NCBI GenBank assembly: GCA_965201045.1 | Contig: OZ241746.1 | Coordinates: forward strand, 372,001 to 436,000 | Length of the DNA stretch: 64,000 nt | Reading direction: 5' to 3' | DNA from: JAPORK01 sp026710285 | Lineage (GTDB): Bacteria > Pseudomonadota > Gammaproteobacteria > Pseudomonadales > Endozoicomonadaceae | Part shown: positions 9,110-19,600 of the stretch, piece by piece | Layout of the letters: every line of letters starts with the position of its first letter | Position numbering within the stretch: position 1 is the stretch's first letter | Notes under the pieces: generated by a model | Seen by the model: only the letters and a program-made list of their open reading frames with translations | Databases searched by the model: none | Told to the model about the DNA's origin: nothing | Program-made: the position numbers and the translations under genes

Positions 9110-10313
9110 TCATAGCTTAGAAGCACTAGTAATACCTATCAGATCACTTTTTTGAATAATATATTTGGTTAGATAATCAAACTTTATTTGCAATAATTGT
9201 TTTTTATCCACAGACTTACTAACAGGTAAACCTAAAATATTATATTGCCATGAAATAGTATTACCTGCCGGTGTGATAACAGTCTTTGGTTTACCATCAG
9301 ACAAGTAGGTATACCATGTTCGCCTGCTATCTTCTCCGACTTGCCATATAAGATCTCCGACAGGATTACAGTCCGCAGAATACAATAAATATTTGTGATA
9401 ATCTCTGACTAATTCTGCCCATTTCTCAATGATTTTACCTGTTAAATTGTTAAATTATATAAATAATATATTTTATTTACAGCAGGATCAATCATATCAC
9501 TCACCTGTCCCCAAAGATCGTAATATTTGCTGATGACTCTTTTTTTCAGGATCAATTACTGAGAAAGTTCTGCCAAAGCTATCATAAAATGTGGTTACTG
9601 TTTTTGTTAGAAATAAACGACTACTGCTAATACAGATTACTTCAATTGAAGATAAAGTAGAAAAAGAAGCTGATAATATACTGTGAATAACTTGTTTATC
9701 TAAAATGTTGCATGAATCTTCTCCACTGATCATGGCTTAGTTTGACCATTATGCAGGCTGTTCTGCTGTAATTATTAGTATTCAAAAGATAATGGTAAGT
9801 TTTGGTAACAGCAGCCAGCCTTTTACCCGCAGGATTAAAGTGCGTTAAATCCCAGCTCCACTCCTGTCTCAGACCATCCGAATTACCTATACTGCCACTG
9901 TTGTAATTAACTTACAAATTAATACTGGGTCAATGACCCATATTACTAATCAGGTTATCTGCTTTTATATGCATAAAAAATATCTCGGTACGAAGATCGA
10001 CCTGTGTATTCTACATTTTTTGAAAATTAAAGGCATTAGACCATAATGAGTTATTATTTTCTGCTTTGTCTGTTTTTAGTTTTTTATACTGACAGGTTGA
10101 CCTAAATAAAACATTATGCTGTTGCTCTTTTTTACTGTCTGCTAGCTGAGGTTGTAGTATGATACTATCATCTTCTTTTGCTAATAATACAGGAAAGGCG
10201 TACTCACAAAGTTGTATACAAAAAAAAAGAAAAATACATATTATTTTTTTATTTATATATACAGAAGATGATATAGACATATTTGATATGATTCTTAGAA
10301 TCATTAAAATCAA
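9110..10313 (-). pseudogene. RHS/YD-repeat protein pseudogene, inverted copy
   Basis: A decayed sixth paralogue on the opposite strand. Reading leftwards from 10313, an intact start (about 100 residues) has a hydrophobic export segment and reaches WSNAFNFQK before a stop. Down to about 9770, broken frames still encode counterparts of VDPRTG, NLISNMGH and EWSWDLTHFNP. A large internal deletion follows. Fragments near 9570-9610 (TFYDSFGRTFSVIDP) and 9115-9385 (VGEDSRRTWYTY and NTISWQYNILGLPVSK) match the YD-repeat part of the intact copies. The RHS core and C-terminus are gone. IS630 debris borders the broken end. Confidence 0.85.
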
Positions 10314-10747
10314 AAAGTATATATGGCTTAAAAAGCCTGATTTTTATAAGAATAATCGTCTGTTAAGTTTAAGAGAAAAAACATAGATTTTTAATATAAT
10401 ATGTAAAAATACTTTTGTTTTTGTTGAAAAAAATTATAAAGTTAATAGCTCATTTCTTTGTTTCAAAAAAGCTTAGCATGTAGCTGGCTGAAAGGTAAAT
10501 TCTTTGGTTAGTAGCTGATAAAAAAAATACAAGGACATAAATAGATATATTTTTCTGATAAGAATTTAGTTAATAATATATAATTTAAAACATATGCAGA
10601 TTAAGATTATCCTTTAAAAAATTAAAAACACTCCGATACAGCTTTGTTATTATAATATAATCCATTCTGATTATTGCTAAAAGGAGTCTTGGTATCTGTT
10701 ATCGCCATCAATATTTTTTCCTTTTGATTTTGTTGGTGTAAATTCTT
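10314..10747. other. AT-rich intergenic region between divergent RHS copies
   Basis: Very AT-rich, with no convincing gene. It lies between the start of the inverted RHS pseudogene and the start of RHS copy 2, so it should hold two divergent promoters. The sequence is too AT-rich to place them reliably. Confidence 0.4.
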
Positions 10748-13700
10748 ATGGTTAAATTAACAGCGCAAATAAAGAATAAATTATTTATTGTTTGTTTAAA
10801 AATTTTCAGTTGTGAAATTATGCTTTTTTTTGCATTACTTCTGTTGATAGCAAACTTTCTTTTTTTAAAACAAACTTGTTTAGCAATAGTGCATCCACGT
10901 AATTTTCTCAATAATTTAACAGTTAAATCTCATTCTGAACACCCGAGTTCACAAAAGAAAGATAAATATCATCATCTTACTTCTTTTGAAGATGATGAGA
11001 AACCATGGTCTAATGCTTTTAATTTTCAAACATCATGGGGAACAGTAGTAGATCCACGTACAGGTATATTGATGGTTCACTTTAAAGTAGGTAGTTTGTT
11101 AAGTAATATTGGTCATGGACCTGATATTAATTTACAAATCAATTATAGTAGTAATACGCTTGCAAATCCGGATGGTATCGGTGCAGGATGGAGCTGGAAT
11201 CTGACACACTTTAACACTATAACAAACCAACTAACAACAGCAGGTGGTCAAAGCTTTTGGTTGCACCAGAGCACGAAAAATCATTGGGAACCTCTTTACC
11301 ATAAATTGTATGATATTAAAATTGATGGCAATAAATATGAACACTTTATAATTACTTATGCTAATGGTTTAAGAGAAATATTATCACACGACGGCTATCA
11401 AACTCGAATGGAGCAACAAAATGGTTGGGGGGTTAATTTTATTTATCATCAGGGAACACATTTATTGCAAGCCATTGTTGATGATGAAGGTAATAAGATA
11501 ATCATTGACAGAAGTCAGGGTTATCTGGATATTATTAGCCATAACAGTGATGGTAAACCGGCAATAATACGTGTTGAAAACCATAATAATAAACCTTATA
11601 AAATGACTTTTCTTTTAGCCCCGACATCTACAAACTTGTCTATTAACCTAAATTACAAAAATCACCTTTTAAGTCATGTTATATATCCTACGGGATTAGA
11701 AAAAAAATTTGCGTTTAATTGTACTGATGCCATGAAATTTCCGGTTTTTTTGTCAGGCTATTCTCACGCTTTATGTGTGGTGATGACTGAATATATAAAC
11801 CCTGGCGCAGGACAACCAGTTATGAAAACGCACTATTTCTATTCTAATGTTAATGTAAACGGTCATAATTATCTCGGTTTTAACTCCGGACTCAATACTG
11901 TTACAGCTAATCAAAAAGACCTTTTATTTGAAGCACCTGCCGATTATTCATACCGAACTGTTTCAGACAATGGCTTAGTAAAGAATATACATGTTTATAA
12001 TAAATATCATCTGCTGATTGATGACAAACTAATCAGTGATCATACAGGAAAGATATTGTCAGAAACAGAGAATTTTTTTTGTGATACAAAAATGCCTGAT
12101 GGTTGTTCACGAACTAGTTTTGCGGATCTTCCTGTCACTTATAGTTTACCACTAAAAATAGTTAGTCGGGTTTGGGGTACTTCTTCCGGACAGCCTGCTG
12201 TTACTACTGTTACTAGAGCATATGACCGATCAGGGAGAGTTATACGTAGTAAAGATACTTACGGTCGTGTAATGCACACACATTATTGTCCAATAACAGG
12301 TGATGCAGCATGTCCTGCTATGCCTCATGACTGGCCTTTTAGCAGGTTGACTGAATCAATTTCTCTTTATCCTGCTTTTACTTCCGGAAAAGAGAAATTA
12401 GTTAATGAAAATACTGTATATAACTTTTATCGAAAGCAATTTAATTTACATGGTAGTGGATATATATTAATATTAGACCACCAAATTCGTCATGCTGGTT
12501 ATCAACGAATAATGCTAAAACGCCGTTATTATACAGACCGATTTAATAGATTAACTTACGGTTTATTAAAACAAGTGAGTATGATGAATATAAGATCTTC
12601 CCAATCACACGCTATTATTTATGATTATCATTATATTCAAAATATAAAAAATCATAGCAGAACAACTTATTCCCGCATTGAATTAAGCCTCGGGAAGTGG
12701 CAAAAACTCCCTTCTGTAGTCACCAGTATGTTTACTAACCAGGTTCTTGAGCGTACAGAAAGAGGTGGAAAAAATAAAAGGCAGTACCATTATGATGAGT
12801 TTGGGAGGATCATTCAGGTTGATCGTGATACAGGTACTGTATTCGCTGCAAAATCATACTATCAATACCTGCTTTACCCCGGAAATAATCAGGTCATTTT
12901 AACAGCAGTTAATGGATTACAGCAAAAGATTGTCTTTGATAATTCAGGACGTGAATTAATGCACTTTAAAGAAATGATATCTGTTTTAGGAAAACCAGTG
13001 AAAGGACAGTGGCAGCTCAAAAAAAAAATTTATTATGATAGTTATGGTCGTGTAACTGAAAAAAAAACTTATATGAGAGATGCCGCTAACAAACTACATG
13101 TGCTTAAAGTAATAAAAGATTATGATGATATGGGGCGTATCAGCCATATTCATTTACCTGATGGCAGAGTTAGTTTTTTATTATACGACAATACTAATAA
13201 CTGTATGGTCAGTTATCAGAAGAGTAGTCAGGGTAAACGTTCTCCTGTCTATATTATGCAGAGCAATTTACTCGATAAACCAACAAAACAATGTATTATT
13301 CCAGCTTCTTCAGAATTGCTTCCTTCGTTAAAATTATTGTGTAGTTTTAAAAAAATGGTATCAGGTGCAGTTAAGATAAATACGATCACTTATGATGGCT
13401 GGGGACGTCCTGTTATGACAAAAGATGCTATGGGCAAAATTGTTCGTAAACACTATGATGCGTTGGGACATACTGATGATATTACTGATCCTGCTGGCAA
13501 CCATATTCACCTTGTTTATAATTTAAACGGACAGGTTGTTGAGCGATGGGCACTACCTATTAGTGGAAAACGTTATTTGTTATCATCTGCCGGCTACAAT
13601 AATGCAGGTCAGTTGCTGTATAAAGCAGGAGAAGATGGTAAAAAAACAGTATTTACCTATACAGAAACAGGACAACCTGCCACAGCTATAACACCAAATG

Positions 13701-16216
13701 GCCATCTGTTTTCATGGCAATATAATGAAGCAGGATTACCTATTAAAAAGTTTGTTGATGGAAATTTATTATTGCAGACTGATTATGATCATATTATGGT
13801 CAAGCCAATAAAAAAGCATGATGTCACCGGTATAACAACATGGAAATATAGCGTTGACGGATTGGTAGAAAAAGAAGTCCACAGCGGTGAAAATGGTTAT
13901 CCTGACTATCAGTTATCATGGCGTTATAATGGTGACAGGCATATTGTCAGTATCAGCAATGTGGAAGGAAAAGTAACGCATATAAAATACGACAACCTTG
14001 GACGTATTTCTGCCTTATTTTATCATTCTGAAAGTAAAGATCAAATGCTGTATACTTTGACGTATAATGAATTTTCACATATCAGTACGATTAATTACGG
14101 CAGTGGTATGCAGAGAAGTATTCATTATGATCACTGGGGTCGCCAACTTGAAGTGACTGATACTATGAATAGTCAGTTATTATTCAGATGGCAGTTTGGT
14201 TATGATCCGGACAATAATATAATCAGATTACAAAAACAGGCAGACCATCATCAGGAAGCGATCTTAGATTATCAGTATGATCAGCTTGATAATTTAGTCA
14301 GCATGCATTGTGAAGGTTCTTTCAGTCTTCCTTTGTGTCCACGAGATACCGCTTTTTCCAGATCCGGATTGAAATATGCGCCAATAATTACAAGTCAGAA
14401 TTATACTTTTACACCATTAAATAGATTGTCGCAGGTAAAGGAAGTATTACAGGACGCTATCACAAAACATACTTTAAATAAAGTAGTCACTTATCATTAT
14501 AGTGATATAAAAGTGCCTTTACGTTTACAGCAAACAGAGACACAGTGGAATCAACAGATACCTGTTATTCAGCACCTTCACTATGATAATGCAGGTAACA
14601 TGATGATTGATGGAGAAGGGAGTTATATAGCATACAATATTTTTAATCAGGTCGATCGTGCGATAAAATCAAATGGAGAACAAAGTCATTATATTTATGA
14701 TGCCAAAGGTTTGGAAAGGTTAGAAGAAAATACTTTGGGGCGACATTATCTGTTTTATAATGGGACTAAACTGATCAATGAAAAAATAATAACCAGTGCA
14801 AGCAATGAAAATCATATGATCGGTTATTATGGAGTTGCAAGAACTATCGATGGTATTCTTTGTGAGTATACAGAGAAAAATTATAAAAACGACATCATTG
14901 GAATATTTACAAAAATAACAAAAACTAATAATTATTCATATGCATTGACTCAGCGTAATATTTACAGCCCTTACGGTATGGTTTGGCATAATAAGCCAAT
15001 GCCTCTTGCACTTCAGGAAAGGAATTTTTTTGGATTTGATGGTGAGCGTACTGATCCGACCACCGGATGGCAATTTCTAGGATCAGGTCACCGTACGTAC
15101 AATCCACAACAACGTTATTTTTTAAGTGAGGATCCGGCGGGTAACGGGTATGCTTTTGCCAGTAATAATCCGGTTATGAAAACAGATCCTTCAGGTAATA
15201 TTCCCAAATCACTCAAAAGAGCATTTGATATATTAAGAGACATTAGTACATTCGGGTTAAGTGCTATTCACAGTCATTGGGGAGCTACGTCAGGATCATT
15301 ACTTATGTGGGCATTGAATGCCTCTTCTTTAGGACTCATCGTTGGAATTAAAACAGGTAACATACCAGTTACATTAATAACTATAATTGCTAATACATTA
15401 TTGGGGCTGCCATCTCTTGCTGCCTCAATAGTACATTCTAATAAAGGATTAAATATTGCAGCAGCGAGTATCGGTGTTATTCAGTTTGGTGTTATTGCTT
15501 TTTCAACCGGATATGTTGTCTTAACTGGCATAAACAAATGTATGAGTTTTATAAAAAATAGTCTCATGGCAGAAGCAGAAAGTGTTTCAGTTCTTGATAG
15601 AAGTCTTGATGATTTTGCAGACAATCTCGGCTGCGAAACCACTGAATTGAGAACCTTGAATGAAGGTATAAATCCTGTTCATTTGTCAGACGATGATATA
15701 GAGTTCTACGGGTCCAGCATACCTGGTACCATAGAAGAAGAAGATTTATTTCATGTGAATACAGTTGATGATTTATATAAAATACAAGCAGAGCTTAATT
15801 CACCTGATAGCGATACAGGCATAATACTTGCTGCTGCCTGTCTTAAAAAACAACCATTAGATGCAAAGAAGTTACAAAATTTATTATTAATACGCAATGA
15901 TGCTTCTGTTCCCGATACTGAATACAGGAGTGCATTTAAAGATCTGATGAGTGATTTAGATCTGGCTGCTAATATACCGGAAAAAAACAGATCAATTTTG
16001 GAGCAATTATTTCCTGAAGAAAATGGTATTACTCTTTTTTTAAGTCACAAATACATTCATATGTTGCAAAAACAAGAAACAGAAGAATTCAGTTTAGTCG
16101 TGATTGATGCTAATGGCTATCTGGACAATGTAGAAAAAAGTTATCATGAATTATTAGATTTTTGTTGTACTGAAAGCGCTACTTTTCCGGTGGATGAATA
16201 TTATCGTGTTGAATAA
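10748..16216 (+). CDS. Secreted RHS/YD-repeat protein, copy 2
   Basis: A 1,822-residue paralogue starting at the ATG 10748; only a weak GGTG lies upstream. The hydrophobic run at residues 25-45 (MLFFALLLLIANFLF) suggests an uncleaved or cleaved signal. WSNAFNF begins at about residue 87, followed by VDPRTGILMVHFKVGSLL and GHGPDINLQINYSSN. YD repeats span about 480-1410. The RHS core GFDGERTDPTTGWQFLG starts near 1429, with DPAG at about 1462 and DPSG at about 1480, the pair expected to act in self-cleavage in RHS proteins. Two or three hydrophobic segments follow (around NKGLNIAAASIG), then an acidic C-terminal domain of about 250 residues ending DEYYRVE, related to copies 3-5. No immunity-like gene is adjacent. 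Confidence 0.85.
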   Translation: MVKLTAQIKNKLFIVCLKIFSCEIMLFFALLLLIANFLFLKQTCLAIVHPRNFLNNLTVKSHSEHPSSQKKDKYHHLTSFEDDEKPWSNAFNFQTSWGTVVDPRTGILMVHFKVGSLLSNIGHGPDINLQINYSSNTLANPDGIGAGWSWNLTHFNTITNQLTTAGGQSFWLHQSTKNHWEPLYHKLYDIKIDGNKYEHFIITYANGLREILSHDGYQTRMEQQNGWGVNFIYHQGTHLLQAIVDDEGNKIIIDRSQGYLDIISHNSDGKPAIIRVENHNNKPYKMTFLLAPTSTNLSINLNYKNHLLSHVIYPTGLEKKFAFNCTDAMKFPVFLSGYSHALCVVMTEYINPGAGQPVMKTHYFYSNVNVNGHNYLGFNSGLNTVTANQKDLLFEAPADYSYRTVSDNGLVKNIHVYNKYHLLIDDKLISDHTGKILSETENFFCDTKMPDGCSRTSFADLPVTYSLPLKIVSRVWGTSSGQPAVTTVTRAYDRSGRVIRSKDTYGRVMHTHYCPITGDAACPAMPHDWPFSRLTESISLYPAFTSGKEKLVNENTVYNFYRKQFNLHGSGYILILDHQIRHAGYQRIMLKRRYYTDRFNRLTYGLLKQVSMMNIRSSQSHAIIYDYHYIQNIKNHSRTTYSRIELSLGKWQKLPSVVTSMFTNQVLERTERGGKNKRQYHYDEFGRIIQVDRDTGTVFAAKSYYQYLLYPGNNQVILTAVNGLQQKIVFDNSGRELMHFKEMISVLGKPVKGQWQLKKKIYYDSYGRVTEKKTYMRDAANKLHVLKVIKDYDDMGRISHIHLPDGRVSFLLYDNTNNCMVSYQKSSQGKRSPVYIMQSNLLDKPTKQCIIPASSELLPSLKLLCSFKKMVSGAVKINTITYDGWGRPVMTKDAMGKIVRKHYDALGHTDDITDPAGNHIHLVYNLNGQVVERWALPISGKRYLLSSAGYNNAGQLLYKAGEDGKKTVFTYTETGQPATAITPNGHLFSWQYNEAGLPIKKFVDGNLLLQTDYDHIMVKPIKKHDVTGITTWKYSVDGLVEKEVHSGENGYPDYQLSWRYNGDRHIVSISNVEGKVTHIKYDNLGRISALFYHSESKDQMLYTLTYNEFSHISTINYGSGMQRSIHYDHWGRQLEVTDTMNSQLLFRWQFGYDPDNNIIRLQKQADHHQEAILDYQYDQLDNLVSMHCEGSFSLPLCPRDTAFSRSGLKYAPIITSQNYTFTPLNRLSQVKEVLQDAITKHTLNKVVTYHYSDIKVPLRLQQTETQWNQQIPVIQHLHYDNAGNMMIDGEGSYIAYNIFNQVDRAIKSNGEQSHYIYDAKGLERLEENTLGRHYLFYNGTKLINEKIITSASNENHMIGYYGVARTIDGILCEYTEKNYKNDIIGIFTKITKTNNYSYALTQRNIYSPYGMVWHNKPMPLALQERNFFGFDGERTDPTTGWQFLGSGHRTYNPQQRYFLSEDPAGNGYAFASNNPVMKTDPSGNIPKSLKRAFDILRDISTFGLSAIHSHWGATSGSLLMWALNASSLGLIVGIKTGNIPVTLITIIANTLLGLPSLAASIVHSNKGLNIAAASIGVIQFGVIAFSTGYVVLTGINKCMSFIKNSLMAEAESVSVLDRSLDDFADNLGCETTELRTLNEGINPVHLSDDDIEFYGSSIPGTIEEEDLFHVNTVDDLYKIQAELNSPDSDTGIILAAACLKKQPLDAKKLQNLLLIRNDASVPDTEYRSAFKDLMSDLDLAANIPEKNRSILEQLFPEENGITLFLSHKYIHMLQKQETEEFSLVVIDANGYLDNVEKSYHELLDFCCTESATFPVDEYYRVE

Positions 16217-16698
16217 ATAATAAATAGAGTTTTAATAATTATGATAGTGAAGATAATGAAATAATCAGAAAGACATATTTTTACTATAAATATTAATTTG
16301 TAATATGATATACTTTATTGTTATTAATACTCACCATTTCATAAACAAGTTATTATCATATTTTTATCTGTCTCAGTTACTCCTTTACTATAGACAATCA
16401 CTTTCCGGGCACTGAGTGACATGTGTATTTTAAGATGATCTTTATCAGAATTTGTAATGGAAGTTATTATTTGTAAAATTAAATACATGATGATTAAACT
16501 ATGTTACCCCATGTTACAATGTAAATAGTATTATTGATGTTTTTATCAGCAACTGTTAAAATCTCAATAAAAAATTAAATTGAAAAGTCAAAAATACTCT
16601 GTTGTATAATTATATCAATCTTACTCATATAAAAATGATTCAATATTTATTGTTTAAATTTATGTGATTTTAATATTTTGATTGTGGTATAAATTAAA
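16217..16698. other. AT-rich intergenic spacer between RHS copies 2 and 3
   Basis: 482 bp of AT-rich sequence with no supported frame, no strong terminator hairpin and no immunity-type gene. It presumably holds the promoter for copy 3. Confidence 0.4.
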
Positions 16699-19600
16699 AT
16701 GATAATATCAAAAAAGCAAAGAATTGATAAATTACTTATTAGAGATATAAAAATTTTTAAAAGTGAGTCAATTTTTTTTCCTGTTATTCTGTCATTTATA
16801 ATAGTACTGTTTTACTTTAGAGGAATCAGTTCAGCAACAACAGATTTAAACATAGCATCCGGTCACACAAAAGCTAACTCTGATTCTGCACATCTGACCT
16901 TACAGAGAAAAAATGATAAACGAAAGTTTTTTGACTCTTCTGACAATGATGCAGAACCATGGTCTAATGCTTTTAATTTTGAAAAATCATGGAAAGCCTC
17001 AGTAGATCCCCGTACAGGTGTATTAATGGTTCATTTTAAAGTGGGTGGACTATTAAGCAATATAGGTCATGGTCCGGATATTAACTTACAAATTAATTAT
17101 AATAGTAATACTGTTGCTGACCCTGACGGAATAGGTTCAGGATGGAGCTGGAATCTGACGCATTTCAATCACACAACAGACCAGCTAACAACAACAAATG
17201 GACAAATCTTTTGGTTACACCAAGCCGGCAGAAATCACTGGAAGCCACTTTACCATAAATTATATGACATTAAAATTGCTGGAGATAAGAGCAGGCATTT
17301 TACAATTACGTATGCCAATGGTTTGAGAGAAATATTATCACATGATGGTTATGAAACCCGGCTAGAACAACAGAACGGTTGGGGTGTTAATTTTATTTAT
17401 TATCGGGGGACACATTTATTACAGTCAGTTATTGATGATGAAGGTAACAAAATAACTATTGACAGAAGCGAGAGTTATCTGGATATTATCAGTCATAAAA
17501 GCGACGGCAAGCCAGCAATAATACGTATTAAAAAACATAATAATAAGCCTGATAAACTGGTTTTTCTTGCAGATCATCAGTCTGAAAAATTATCCATTAG
17601 TTTAAATTATAACAATCGTCTTTTGAATCATATTGTATATCCTTCCGGATTAGAAAAAAAATTCATCTTTAATTGTACTAATGAGATGAAGATTTCTGTG
17701 CTGCATTCAAATCATTTCTATTCTTTATGTGTTGTTACAGCTGAAGAAACAGATCCTGGTGCAGGACAACCGGTGATGAAAGTCCGTCATTTTTATTCTC
17801 GTGCTAATGTCAATGATCATAACTATCTTGGATTTAACTCAGGGCTTACCGCTTTAGCGGGCAGTAAAAGAGATATTCTGTTTGATTCCCCCGCTGATTA
17901 TTCATACCGCACTGTTACAGATAATGGATTGGTAAAAGAAATACATACTTATAATAAATATCATCTGCTTATTGATGATAAAATGATTAGTAATCATACA
18001 GGAAAAATATTATCAGAAACAGAGAATTTTTTTTGTAATACAAAAATACCGGATGGTTGTTCACAAACCAGTTTGTCAAAACTTCCTGCTACTTACGGCT
18101 TACCATTAAAAATAGTTAATCGGGTATGGGGTAATGCTTCCGGTTTTCCGGCAGTTACTGTTGAAACAAAATCGTATAACAGTTCAGGACAGATTATTCG
18201 CAGTACAGATGCTTATGGTCGTGTAACTATTACACATTATTGTCCTTTTGAAGGAGATATTGCCTGTCCTGCTCAATCTCACGGCTGGTTTTTTAGTGTA
18301 CTACCAAAATCGATTACATCTTATCCTGCTCCTATGATTAATAATATACAACCGCAGATTCCCAATAAGATATATAATTTTTATAGAAGGAAAACTAATT
18401 TAAATGGTAATGGATATATATTAATATTAGATCATCAGATTCGTAAGGCAGATAATAAACGTATCATACTTAAACGTCATTATTATTTAGACAGAACGAA
18501 TATACTAACTTATGGATTATTAAGGCAGACTATTCTGTCAGATACAACAATCAATTCACCTCATGCGATAATTCGTGATTACAATTATACTCAAAATAAC
18601 AAAAATCACAGCCGCACTACTGATATAAGTATTGAGTTAAGCCCCAATAAAAGACAACGAATATCTTCTGTTACAACCAGCCTGTTTACTAACCAGGTAC
18701 TTGAAAAAGTGAGTAGTTGTGGGTTAAAAAAAACAGATTATCATTATGATACATTTAATCGGCTTATTCAAACTGATCTGGATAAAGGAACTGCTTTTGC
18801 TGCAACTCTGCATTATCAGTATGTAGTTGCTCCTGGTAATAATTACTTCATTGTTACAAAGGTCAATGGATTGCAACAAAAGATTGTTTTTGATAACGCA
18901 GGACGTGAAATCATGCGTTTTAATCAAATGATATCTGCTTCAGGAGATGCTATACCGGGACACTGGCAGCTTAAAAAATCTTTACACTATGATAACTACG
19001 GTCATGTTACTGAGCAAAAAAATTACAAGTTAAAAACTACAGGTCAGTCGTATACACTAAAAACAATAAAAAGCTATGATGATATGGGGCGTATTAGTCA
19101 TATCAATCTTCCCAATGGAGAAATGGATTTCCGATTGTATGACAATCCTGATCGTTGTATGATTAGCTACCAGCAAAGTAATCAGGGAGAACACTCTCCG
19201 GTTTATATTGTACAGATGAATTTACTTGGTAAACCGACAAAAAAACGTGTTGTGTCTGCTTTTTTGGAACCTCTCCCTTCAGTGAAATCACTGTGTAGCT
19301 TCAAAAAAATGGCATCAGATACAGTAAAAACAGAAACGACGATGTATGATGGCTGGGGTCGTCCTGTTATAACTGAAGATGTTATGGGCAGGGTTACACG
19401 CACGCACTATAATGCACTGGGACATCCGGATGATATTACCGATCCGGTCGGTAACCATATTCATCTTGTGTATGATCTGAATGGGAAAGTAACTGAGCAC
19501 TGGGCATTACCTGTCAATGGAGGGCGTTATCTTTTATCATCAGCAGGTTATAACAGTGCAGGTAAGATCTTGTGTAAAGCGGGTGAAGATGGTAAAAAAA

